The notes below the pieces were generated by a model. That model made no database searches and was not told the DNA's origin. It saw only the letters and a list, made by a program, of their open reading frames with translations. Shown here in pieces: positions 50,921 through 62,593 of a stretch of 64,000 bases of DNA (the stretch's first letter is position 1; every line of letters begins with the position of its first letter). This DNA is from Proteromonas lacertae (Eukaryota > Sar > Bigyra > Opalinata > Proteromonadidae). The stretch lies in contig NGBS01000321.1 in assembly GCA_002245135.1 (NCBI GenBank), positions 1 through 64,000 on the forward strand, written 5' to 3'. Both the position numbers and the translations under genes were made by a program.

Positions 50921-52852
50921 ATGCAAATAAACCCTTTCTTCTCATTTTCTAACGATATATCGTTGGGATACATTCAAGCACCACAAATGTCTCCTATTTC
51001 ATCCAATGAAATTCATTTTTCAGGTATAATTCTGTGTTTTATATAGATTAGATAATTCATCTCCTCAATTAGATGGTAAATGTGAATGTTTATATCACAA
51101 TAAAAAATATATTGAATATCAAGATCATTTTTCCTGTTTACTTGAAGATAATAAAGAGAAAATTGTTGAGGAATCAAATTATTTTTTAAGATCTAATGAA
51201 TTACCTGTTTCATTTGATTTACTAAATGAAAGTATAGCAGAAGATAAAGAAATATCTAAACAACAAATGGTATATGATGAAAGTATAGGAAATCAACTTT
51301 TTGTTTATCATCATTTAAACAATAATAATTACTATTTATTTCATCCAATTGGTGGATTCAATGAATATTTAGGATGTAATGAATTGGTACCAAATAATAC
51401 CGTTAATAGTAAAGATTATAAATCATTTTCTGCTGAGATTTATTGTGATACAACCATTTTAAGTATTAATCATTTTACTGATATAACAAAAGGAATTATA
51501 GTGAATACAAGGTGCCATTTGTTTCATTTTGTTATAATAAATGATGATAATAGCCGTAATAACCACAACAGTAATAAATAAATATTAATTTGTTACATAA
51601 ATTTGAAATAATAGGTTCAATAAGTTGTTTTTCAATTAGTCCCATATTTCAATCAGAAGGAATTTATTTAAATAATTATATTATATATAAGTATAATGGT
51701 AATGATTTGCCTAAGCCAGTTATTAATTTACATACAGTAATACATTCTATTGAAGAAAGTGAAAGAGTTATTATCACATATAACAATGTAATAAACACAT
51801 ATTTAATATCTGTTGATAAAACTCTGTATTTATATAATGAAAACACTAATGAGATAAAAGAGATGTATAAATGTTTGGATATAATTAATGGAATTTATAA
51901 CTCAATTATGTATATATATTAATTATACTAAATGTTGAATAGTAATCCATTTCATTTGGTTATTCTAACAGCTGATAAAATACATCTTTTTGATAAAAGA
52001 AATATGAAATGTGAGATGAATGTGATAAAATACTATTATCAATTGCCTTTGACTAAAACATATTCATATATAACAATTGATAATGAAGAAAATATCATTT
52101 TTTAAAATGAAAATAATTAATGAAATTCTTTAACTTTTATTTTTTTCTTACTTTATATGTTATACAGTTTATTACTACCAAATATATTTGTGTTTAAATA
52201 TTCCAATCATTCACTTAGTCATTTAGTTCAATACCAATTATTTCTTAATGTATTTAGTTAATTTATTATTTCATTATATTAATAGAATGATTGTGATATA
52301 AGAGGTGTTTCTGTCTTCTCATTAATAGATCCAAAATATTTAATAGTGCAATTTCATAATGGTGATATATATAAATATAACTTTACATTATCTGAAGATG
52401 ATATAGTAAATAATAAAATACATTATATACCTATAAAACATTTTCAAGAATATACTTTTAAAGATATAAAATCTTTTGAGATATGTAATTTTAATAATTA
52501 CATTCAGAAATATAGTAAAAGTAATGTAAATTCTTATGATGACTATTTAGATTATATAATAGATTTTTTAGAAATTCCAAGGTCATTTGTTGAAATATGT
52601 TATGAATTGATGAATAAGTATAGTATAACAAGAATAGTGATACAGAAGTTGTATGAGTTATTAAAGAAACAAAAACAATTGAAATTATATATATTGCCTT
52701 ACAATTATGACCAAAATACAACTTATCATAAACTATGCAAATGTATACCTCCTTATTGTTGTGGATCCATAAATTGTTGTTCTATGCCTTTTCTGATATG
52801 GTCTAAGAAGAGGGATAACAATGTCACAGAAGAAGATTTAGCAAATTGGTAA
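50921..52852 (+). CDS. Beta-propeller-like protein, possibly the RNA polymerase I factor TAF1C/RRN6
   Basis: The ATG at 50921 begins MQINPFFSFSNDISLGYIQ. Introns at 51024-51051, 51571-51614, 51910-51942 and 52250-52285 keep the frame. Between 52104 (an in-frame stop) and about 52152 the reading breaks. The gap is AT-rich with a T-tract and ends in ACAG, like an intron, but has no GT donor. The central part is beta-rich, with NPFHLVILTADKIHLFDKR, reminiscent of the 'HP..L..A....L.D.R' motif of TAF1C. The end is Cys-rich (CKCIPPYCCGSINCC). Either one gene with an odd intron or base error, or two adjacent genes. Confidence 0.55.
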
Positions 52853-53150
52853 ATAATTTTGTTATAATTCGTGTTGTTGTGTATTTTATTTATATAAATT
52901 TAACACCAATAATTCTCATCACTTTCAGATATTGCACTACATGTTAAATTTTCAATTTATATCTATCATATCTTCAATAAACATACAGTTCCATCAATAT
53001 CATATTAATATACATAAATATATCACAATTGAGTATTACTGTTTTTATTATACCTTCTGCAATTGAATTAAATTACATTTTAATTTTTGGGTTATTCAAA
53101 ATTTTGATAAAAATCGAATTTCGTTATTTTTGTTTTATATTTACATAAAG

Positions 53151-55058
53151 ATGATAATAAAAGTGAATAGAAGAATAAGAGAAGAGGGGTATATTTTATA
53201 TTTATTTTTATGATAGATTATATCGAAAATTGGTAGAAAGTGGTTTTGGTGATATAGAAGTGAAGATTGGAGATAATCGAATAATGTCAATCAAGTCAAT
53301 TTTAGTGAATGGAAATGAAACTCTAAAACTCCAACAAACTCACGATCTAACAACAGTTTCTTTAGAGTTATATGAAGAAATCGAAGAAATTGGCTATTAT
53401 GAGATGGAGAAATGCTACAGTGGTGGTGAATTGATAATGTGTAAAGAGAATGTGTGTGAAGTGTTGATGTTTTGTTTATGTTATTGTGAAAAAGAGATAA
53501 TAAATGATTGTTATGAATTTGTGAAGAATAATATAGATGAAGATGTATTAATGAAATTAATTCATATATGTAATGTATTTGGTGGATGTTTGAGAGAGAT
53601 AGAAGACTTGAAAAATATGGAAATAGAAAAGCGAGGATATAAATATTTATATAAGAATGAATATTTGTTGAGATTAGAAATGAATAATTTGAGTGAGATA
53701 TTAAATATGAGAGATGTGATAATAGTGAATGAGTTATGGTTATTAAATCGCTTATTAGAATGGTATAAATTCCAAAAGAATGAGAAAGATAATAAAGAGA
53801 TACAAGATGATTTTAAACAATTGATAGAAGAAGATATTGATTGTGAAAAGATAAAAGAGAAAGAGATAGAAAAAGAGAATAAAGAAATGTTGAAAGAAAT
53901 GAAAATAGATTTAAAGAAAAATGAATGTAAAAATCATATAGAAATATATTGTATAAAAGATGATAGAATTCAAAATGTAATAATCAACAATTACAATGAA
54001 GATAATAAAGAAGAAGATTTTAATGAAGAAGAAAGAGGAATATTGGATAAGATAAAAGAAGAAGAATTGAATGATGAAATAATGTGTATATTAGAAATGA
54101 ATAATATAAAAATGATGGAAATAGTATTGATGATAATGAAATATAAAAAAGTGAAAATTGAAAGTATAAATATTAAAAATATATTTAAATAGAATATATC
54201 TCAAATACAGAAAGGAGAACTATGTTGGAAAGATTATGTATGGAATATAATGAGAATAAAAGAAATCGAACAATGAAATGTTTATGTTTATTCATTGAGA
54301 TTAAAAAGAGTGTTTTAATAATAGAAGAAGTATGTGGAAAAGAAATTCTTTTTAGAATATTGAATGAAGATAATTATCTAAATTCCAAATCTAAAGAATT
54401 GTTAATTGAATATATAAAAGAGAATAAACTGAGTTTAGAAGAAGAAGAAGAAATGATTGTAATAATGAAAGATAAAGAATTATTGAATGAATTAAAAACA
54501 AAAGAAATCACATTATTTTCATATCCTCAATCAGAATATTTATTAGGATTACATGAAGAAATGTCAATAATTCCTTCATTTGATGGAAATCGATGTGAAT
54601 TTTCAATCAATCCTTTATTGCCAGATGGAATGATGATAGATAGAAAAAGTGGAATAATTCATGGAAAAATGAATAAAGAAACCGAAAATAGAGAATATGA
54701 AATAAGTTGTAAGAATATTGTAAATGAAAAGAAAATCAAAATATCATTAGAATTTGTTGATATAACATTCACAGAATTAAACAAAAGTGATGGAATATCA
54801 ATATCAAATAATGGAAAAATAATAACAAATACAAATGGTGGTTGGAATCATTGTTATTTGAATTTGAAAATGGAAAATGGAGTTTATCATATCAAATATA
54901 AATTTCATCAAAATGGAAGTTATTATGATTATATGATGTTAGGATTATCAACTAATAATATATATTCTGGTAATAATATTTTATATCAATCAACACCCTC
55001 GGATATAAATTTTTCTTTGGGGAAACTGAAACATATTCACTTTATCACTAAATTCTAA
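53151..55058 (+). CDS. BTB-like / Ig-like / SPRY-like multidomain protein
   Basis: Three exons (53151-53188, 53217-54163, 54193-55058) with 28- and 29-bp introns join to 616 residues. Residues 1-130 look like a BTB/POZ fold (GDIEVKIGDNRIMSIKSILV, then the CEVLMFCLCYCEKEI helices). The middle is Lys/Glu-rich and helical. Residues of about 430-510 match the putative Ig fold seen with bacterial and protist surface repeats (INPLLPDGMMIDRKSGIIHG). The last 90 residues look SPRY-like (GISISNNGKIITNTNGGWNH). BTB proteins often act as cullin-3 adaptors or scaffolds. The exact role is unknown. Confidence 0.6.
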
Positions 55059-55410
55059 ATATTTATCATCTGCAGATAGACTCAAACTATTAACTACTTC
55101 CTTAAAATTGTCATATTCATCTACAGTTTTTTATCTTCAGCTAATCTCTGTCTTTTAGGATTTCTATTATCTACTCCTGCTGGTCTTTTCATTATTGATC
55201 TACAAATTAAAAAAATAATACAATATACAGGTTTTATAATTTATGAATTAATTAAATAGAACAGAAATTAACTATAATTCTAAAAAATTCTTTTATTTCA
55301 TTAAATCTTTCATTATTATTTATTTTTCAATATAAATACAACAACAAAATCAATAAAAACAAAAAAAACATATTTTACTTAATAAATTTACACTTACTTT
55401 CACCACATTC
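55059..55410. other. Intergenic region with a possible small minus-strand gene
   Basis: A minus-strand ATG at 55192 starts MKRPAGVDNRNPKRQRLAED, a nuclear-localisation-like sequence. It follows a plausible 5'UTR intron (about 55201-55230, GTATAT..TGTAG on the minus strand). The frame stops after 23 codons at a run of six A. One base more would let it continue about 40 residues into the end of the BTB gene. Whether it is a gene is uncertain. The remaining sequence (55231-55410) is very AT-rich with nothing recognisable. Confidence 0.3.
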
Positions 55411-56482
55411 TTACATCTCATCTGGACCTTCACCTTCTTCTTCATCATCGTATCCTTGTTGCTTACTTTCTTCACGATTTTGTTTATTATTATTATCTTT
55501 TAATGTTTTTATCATCTCTTCTAATTTATCTACTTCTTTTAGAGAATCTTCCATCACTTTATGAAGTCTTTTACATTCTTTCGTTAGTAATTCGATCACT
55601 TGATCATTCACAGAAGCACCGGGAGAAACTACTATATGTTAATATTCATTTATAATATACTATCTTTCATTACTTCACCATAATCTATTGCTCTACCTAA
55701 CCTTTGTCCTTCTATTTCATTAAATAACAAATAATCTAATATACTAGAGGGAGATACACCTGAAGAAGGAGGAGGAGTTGGAGTTGGAGTAGTTTCACCA
55801 AAACTATTATCATTACTATCACTTCTAGGATTAGTAGTTGAAGAACGATTAGCAACTCCAGTTTTAGGTCTTCTTATACTGGAACGTTTATTAATTTGAG
55901 GTGTGAATGGAGCAGGTTCAGTGAAAGCAGAATCTTTATTTGGTGTATTTGTACCACTACCAGCACTAGCACCACTTTCAGAAGGATGAAATTCACCAAA
56001 GATTTTTACACCTGTTCGAGGTTTTGCTCCTTCACCTACTCTTTTAGCTGGATGTTCTTCTGTACAACTACGATTATGGATTTTTAGTTTATCCTCTAAA
56101 AATGTTCTACCACACCATTGACATGGAACTAATACTTTATCATAAAAATCATTCAACGCATTTTTATTGATTTGTTCTAATTCTTTGGCTGATAGTTTTG
56201 AAGCATCTATTTCTGCAGCATTACCTGTTGTAGCTACAGATGCTATTCATAAATAATGAAAAATATAGAAATAATACTTTGTATTGCTTTAGGAGGTTCA
56301 GGAAGCGGCCTTCTTTCATTTGGTGGTTTTAGTGATTCTTGAGCTTCCCACTTTTTTATACATTGTGGTTGATGTATTTTTAAAGACGATGTACCAAATT
56401 CTCTGCCTTTATAATGATAGAATACTAATATATAAATATACCACAAATGTAGCAAAACCAATGTACGAGGACCTTTTGGCAT
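55411..56482 (-). CDS. ZC2HC1/ZNF474-type C2HC zinc-finger protein
   Basis: Four exons (56482-56442, 56406-56278, 56242-55661, 55631-55411) give about 323 residues. The first finger reads [20 protein letters not shown] and the second CQWCGRTFLEDKLKIHNRSC, both classic C2HC motifs of ZNF474/ZC2HC1 proteins. A Ser/Pro/Thr-rich linker and a C-terminal coiled coil (IELLTKECKRLHKVMEDSL) follow. The start MPKGPRTLV is in a different frame from CYICG. One T fewer in the TTTT of exon 1 (56454-56457 on plus) restores the family sequence PRTLVCYICG. This family is often linked to cilia and centrioles. Confidence 0.8.
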
Positions 56483-56566
56483 TTTTTATTTTAGAATTGT
56501 GTAACGATTATAGATTTTTACCGAAAATTTTTACCCCACAAATTCAAAAATAATTACAAAATCTAA

Positions 56567-57952
56567 CTAAACTGACAGTTTCGCACTGCTAATTACTAAT
56601 TTTAATTCATTTTCAATATCTTCTATCATTTTACTCATTGATTTTAGTCTTTCTTCATCTTCTTCAAACTTTTTCAGTAATTCTCTTGGAACTTTGTTCT
56701 TATCACTATTCAATATATATCTAAACAGAATATATATATATATATATACGTATCAACAGAATAAGTATCACTATAACTGTATAATACATTCAACAGTTCA
56801 CTTCTAATTCTTTCATTTTCTTTTATATAATTCTCAGTCAAATCTTCTATTTTATTCTATATATATATATATATATATATATAAGTAATATACATCTTTT
56901 AGTTTACATTTATCCTTCAAACATCTTTTTATCATCATATTTTCTTTCTTTAAATTATCATTTTCTTGAATCAGTAATAACAATTCAGAATTAACACCAT
57001 TTAGAAAATTCTTTATAAAATCTTTTGCTTCTTTCTGTTTTGATACAGCAGGAACTCCTAATTTCTTAACAAATTCTTTGGCTGTTGGAAGTATAAAACT
57101 ATTAGGAAATGAATTATGTAAGATTCTTGGGATTAATATTCCATATTGACTTATTGGTAATAATAATTCACTTATTGAAGTGGAAATATAATCACATCCT
57201 TTATATAGATCTGACCATTCTTCAGAATACCATGTACTCTCTTTTAACTATTATTATTATTAAAAATAAAATTATGATATAATTATAAATAATACATGAT
57301 TTTCAAACTGTAATATCTTTTCAGCTAATTCGCTTAGTTGATTTTCTATTTCATGGATTGCTTCCATATTTAAATAATTCAAATCACTTTTACCTATGAT
57401 CATTTCTACAGTTAAACTGTCATCATAATCTGTTTTTATAAATGGATTATCACTGCTTTTGTATATTTCTGTACTTGATTTCATTCCACTATTCCCACGA
57501 ATATCTTCAATTCTGCTTTTTATACATTTTAATTCTTGTATTAAATCCGATGGTACATCAAATAACCAACAACTATGAGAATCACCTGTTGCTCCTGCTG
57601 ATTTTGCTTCTTTACAAGCATGTTCTATCCTAACACTAAATGAATCAATTACTCCGTCGATTTCACCTACCAAATTAAGAATTTCATTTTCACTTCTTAG
57701 ACAATTCCTTAAACTTTTCTGTAAATGTTCATTTTGACTTTGAAGTAGTTCTATTCTTTTAAAGTTTATTTGTGCTATTCACATTCATTATTAATTTGAC
57801 AAAAATATAAAATTATTTATACCTGGTGTCAATTTAATGTTTTTGTCTATTACTTATAATATGGTAATAATACTATTTTCTGAAGGATCAGGTTCTTTTG
57901 TTTGTTCTTTTTTGTTCTTTCTTCCTCCCTTTTGATCCCTAACAGCTCTCAT
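56567..57952 (-). CDS. Coiled-coil protein, function unknown
   Basis: Six exons join to 398 residues; introns are 57847-57873, 57775-57822, 57248-57295, 56857-56893 and 56721-56749. The N-terminus is basic (MRAVRDQKGGRKNKKEQTKE). Helical heptad-rich stretches follow (INFKRIELLQSQNEHLQKSL; IHEIENQLSELAEKILQFEN; VPRELLKKFEEDEERLKSM). No known domain is recognised. Its neighbours include a zinc protein of a cilia-linked family, so a ciliary or centrosomal role is possible but only by association. Confidence 0.7.
56731..56749. repeat. (AT)n tract in an intron
   Basis: A run of alternating A and T fills most of the 29-bp intron 56721-56749 of the coiled-coil gene. A second such run lies at 56859-56883 in the intron 56857-56893. 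Confidence 0.85.
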
Positions 57953-58031
57953 ATTAACGAAAATAGTAGTTTCAAAAATATGATCGTTTTCTAATTCTAC
58001 ACATCAAGCTTTTTATTTGAAGATTGTGTTT

Positions 58032-59271
58032 ATGAAATTTCTTTCATTTCTTCTCATATACTTTTTAGTTCTTCATGTCTGTCATGTATTTCTTTATCAT
58101 TTATTATGTATATTAGGGAGACGCTAATAAAGTGACTGTAAAGCTTTATTATGAAGTATTTCCAAAAGGCTGTCAAAATTATATCAATAACTGTTTAGAC
58201 CCGTTCAATTCTCATGCTGATTTAATGAAAATAGCCAATTTTTCTTTCTACCCTTTTGGAATGTCAAAAGTCATTTCAAGAAACCCTCCTCAGTTTTCAT
58301 GTCAACAAGGTCCTGAAGAATGTCTCGGAAACAAAATAGAAGCATGTGTTATAACAAAGAATCAATTTGATGTTTGGTTTCCTTTTGTAGCATGTATGGA
58401 AAGTTATTCAACATCAATGATTGATCATGTTGATGATTGTGCTAAGAAAGTGTCATTAGATGGTGATTTGATCATGAAATGTGCTGAATCTTCAGAAGGT
58501 GATAATCTTCTATTAGATATGGCAGATTCAACTCCATCAGAAACGTCATATGTCCCTTGGGTAGTAATTAATGATAGACCTGTTGGTACTGATATATACG
58601 AAATAGTAGAAAGAGTATGTGATGAATATGAAGGTAAAGATAAGCCAGAATCATGTAAAACATTCAAATGTTCAAGTCCTGATAGTTACAATAGAGTAAA
58701 GAAACACACATTAGAAGTATATATAGAATCATTATGTCCAGATTGTATGAGATATATTGATGTTCTTAATACAGTGTATAATGACAAAGAAATAATGCAT
58801 TATTTAAATATTTCATTAGTTCCTTTTGGTAATGGTAAAATAATATCAGAAAATCCAATTAACATAAAGTGTCAACATGGTGAAAGGGAATGTAAAGGTG
58901 ATGAAATATTAGGATGTGCTATACATCATAACAATTATGATTTTAATAAGTATTATCCATTTGTTGATTGTTTAGAAGATTATTATTATGATATGGTAAA
59001 TGAAAGTAATATAATTACATGTAGTAAAGAGACTAAGTTGAATTTCCATGATATATTGAATTGTATGCATTCTAATGAAAGCGCAATTATTCATTTACAT
59101 AATGGTAAAATTACACCAGAGCACAAGACAGTACCTCATATTTTATTTGATGGAAAACATATTGATGAATATGATAATATTTATGATTATATTTGTCCAT
59201 TAATTCCAGATCCAAAACCAAAGTCATGTAATGAGTTGATGAATAAGAAGAAGAAAATGAGGAGGAATTGA
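58032..59271 (+). CDS. Tandem GILT-type thiol reductase with a degenerate first domain
   Basis: Two exons (58032-58085, 58117-59271) join to 402 residues. Residues 1-18 form a signal peptide (MKFLSFLLIYFLVLHVCH). Two GILT domains follow. Domain 2 (from about residue 215) has the active site ESLCPDC and the signature CQHGERECKGDEILGC. Domain 1 has CQQGPEECLGNKIEAC but reads EVFPKGC at the active site, so the first catalytic Cys is replaced. GILT enzymes reduce disulfides in lysosomes at acid pH. The gene pairs head to head (79 bp) with the coiled-coil gene. Confidence 0.92.
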
Positions 59272-59429
59272 AAGTAGAAGAGTTGTTTTTTCTTTAATAT
59301 GAATAATTTAATCTATTCATTCATACTATATATTATGTTTTCTTTTTTTAATTCTTTTTTTTGTGTATTTTAAATTCTACATAATATAAAAATAACAAAA
59401 AGAATATATTATATTATTTATAAATATAA

Positions 59430-62400
59430 CTAATAATTTCCATATAACAACAACATACTTTCTTCTTTTTTACAATTTTTCATTCCTATTCTCTTTATAC
59501 TTTCACTTTCATTCAATCTTCTAGGTATTTTTCTTGGTCTTTCACAAAATCTATGTATTACAAAGTATTCATTCTACAATATACATGATTTAAATAATAT
59601 AATATATTTATACTTCTTTTAAATATGTTCTACCTATTTTCAACACTTTATATTCATTTTTAATTGTTGATTGAAAGAGAGGAGTATAAATATCTGATGT
59701 ATTTGTTATATAATCAACTTCTCTATATTGGATTCTTCTTTTCATACACTTCTGTTACTAAATTCTCATCATTATTTACTATTGTAATTGTCATTTGATT
59801 CTTACCATCTTCTGTCTTGTATTTTGTGTATAAACAAAACAAAATTGATATATTATCCTTTTCTTCTTCTGTAACATTCAATAAAGTTGTATTAATTCCT
59901 TCCAATATTGAAATAATTGGGTTGATAGAGAAGAATGTACTTGATACAACATTCAGTAATAATCTCTTTATAATGTCTTTGATTGTCTTCTTTTTATCAT
60001 TGATAATTATATAAAACAATCCATCATAAGGCAATTGTTCATCAGTTTTAATATCCAATAAATTGCTTAATTCATTATTATAAAAATAAAAATAATGTAA
60101 AGATTTAGTGTAAAAACTAACTGGAATTGGATTATTTGTTTTATTAAAACATGGATAAAATATATTCAAATGCTTCAGTGTATGTAATACTAAAGATTTG
60201 GATGAGAATTGGTTGGATTTTCTACCATCTTCTCTATTTGAAAGTCAAGATCTTATCATATTGTGAAAAATATTGTGACAACTGCTTATCTATTATTTTT
60301 TCTGACTGTAATTTATAATAATTTGCTTTAAACAACGAATCTTTTGAAACATAATCATTTCTATTCTCCATAAACCATTTATGATTCTTCATCTGCTGTA
60401 ATGTCATTCTTTTAGATGGATCAAACTCAATCAATCCTTCCAATAAACCATTTACTGTTTCTCCACGACTTTTATTCTTCTTTATTCTATATTTACCTTC
60501 TCCAATACATTGCAATAGAGTAATTTTACTATCTTTTCTTTCAAATGGTAATTCATTATAAAGTGTTTGATATAATGTTATTCCTAAAGCCCACATATCA
60601 CTTTCTCTTGTATAACCACTTTTACCTGTTAATATTTCAGGACTTGTGAATAATGGAGTACTTTGAAAATTATTGTAAGTATGTTCAATACTTTCATAAG
60701 ATGAACAACCAAAATCACACAATTTTGCCATACTTAACACATTAAAAACAACATTTGATGGTTTAATATCTTGATGAATAATACCAAATGAGTGTAAATA
60801 TTCTAATCCTTTGATAATGTCATAAAAACATTCTACAATCATAGTATCACTAATTGGTAAATAATTGATATATTCAGCAAGACTTCCACTAGGTAAATAT
60901 TCTTCAACTAATATTACACTACTATTCTCTTCAATTAGAACTTCATATAAATGAATTAAATTAGGATGTTGTAAATGTTTCATTATTTCAAATTCTTTTT
61001 TGGCTAATTCAATATTGGTTTTACTTGATTTTGTTAATTTCATTGCATATAATTGTGATGTTTTTGTATTTTGTACTAAATTTACTCTTCCACAACCACC
61101 TTCACCTAGTTTCCATAAAATACGATATTCATTCATATATTTTTCACAATCATCTTTATTAAAACGTGTTAGTTTACAATGGACTGCTAAACTATTCAAA
61201 TTAATTCTATTTACCCAAGAATGAGTTTTTATATTTCCACATAATTCTTCAACTAGTAAATTATTTTCAAATTTCTCTAATATCGTTTGAAGAAATTGGT
61301 TCTTTCTATAAATCATTAATTCTAATGGCAGAATCCAAAATATTGCTTCATCACTATCAACAATAATATCAAAGAATTCTGGAATATCAAATATCAATGA
61401 TATACAACCAAAGAATATTGGATTTTCTGTAATTGGTATTGTCGATATACCTCTTGCATCTTCTCTTTTAACTCTTCCTTTTATAACTAAGTAACATGTT
61501 GTAGGAAACTACAATAATTAAATAAAAATAGTAAAATATAAAATAAATACTTCTCCTTTTTTAACAATATAATCTCCTTTCTTTCGAATGATTATATTTG
61601 GTTCAGTATCCATTGGATTCTATATATTTTCATATAAAACAGAAAAATAATACTAATGGAACGTACAAACCAGTTCTATTGAAAAATGTTTCAAGTTCAT
61701 CAACTAAAATCAGGATTATATTTGTTTATAATTGGAATATAATATTTCCTATTGAATTCATTGATATTGATTGTTTTTAAGGTTCTAGAAGTCATAATTT
61801 CTAAACAATGAAATGTAGTCATCATTCTTTTGATATATAAATTGAATTCTGGATAATTGTTATATACGTGAAGAACTAAATCATTTTCAATAAAACTATA
61901 AATAAATTAAATAAATATTGCCAATAAATTATAATTTATACTGTACTCTACATTTAGTTAATGTAATTAAAGCAGGATGTTGAGTTCTAAAGTTAAAAAC
62001 ATATCCAATTCCAAGCAAAAAGTTATTACTGGATGATAAAGAAGATCTAATTAGAATATTATCGTTAAATTTCATTTCTGTTATTGATAAAAATTCACCT
62101 TCATCAATTATATAACCACACTTCTTGATATCACCAACATCTACACCTGGTTCTAATACTCTTGTTTCACTGTGTTGTATAAAGTAATCAACAATGTAAT
62201 AAGGAAATCCCCAGGCAGATTCATCATATTTCTTACCAAAAGTAAATGCTGTTAACCATTTGGCTATCTTAATCTATTCAATTATCACAAAACTATTAAA
62301 CTTTTGAATTAGGTAGATGAGCTTTTATATATTGATTTACTACGCTTTCATAACTTGGAGTGATATTTGATTTATCTTCCTTTTCTTCTGATTTTTTATC

Positions 62401-62495
62401 ATTGAGTGTCCATTCTGATATCTAATGAAATAAATTAGGATAAATACTTCAGATGCAGTAACAAATGATATAGACGCTGTAGAATATATATTCAT
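59430..62495 (-). CDS. Protein kinase with N-terminal cyclic-nucleotide-binding-like domain and unidentified C-terminal region
   Basis: The ATG at 62495 begins MNIYSTASISFVTAS. Introns: 62422-62447, 62274-62301, 61896-61941, 61620-61653, 61509-61550, 59723-59747 and 59574-59613. A cNMP-binding-like fold includes KGEFPTTCYLVIKGRVKRED and FFGCISLIFDIPEFFDIIV; the cassette lacks its usual Glu and Arg. The kinase has LGEGGCGRV, YAMKLTKS (Lys), IIHQDIKPSNV (HQD in place of HRD), LCDFG and SPEIL. It stops at 60234. A 46-bp segment there (60234-60279, donor GTCACA) would splice in frame to another 245 residues of unknown type ending at 59430. One surplus base near 61703-61708 breaks the frame inside the N-terminal part. 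About 925 residues in all. Confidence 0.75.
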
Positions 62496-62593
62496 TCAAA
62501 TAGAATTTCGTGTTTTTCAAAATAGATTCTCAAAATAGGGTTTGATTTTTCAATGATTTTTCGTTTCAATAACCAATTTTTTTAAAACATAAA

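Noticed and set aside
52080-52155. U12-type AT-AC intron in the TAF1C-like gene
   Set aside because: ATATCATT and TTCTTTAAC look tempting, but every AT-AC joining leaves the downstream exon in the wrong frame and the branch-like site is too far from the end.
59723-59747. Apparent frameshift in the C-terminal region of the kinase gene
   Set aside because: A 25-bp GTAT..TAG intron restores the frame with no base change needed.
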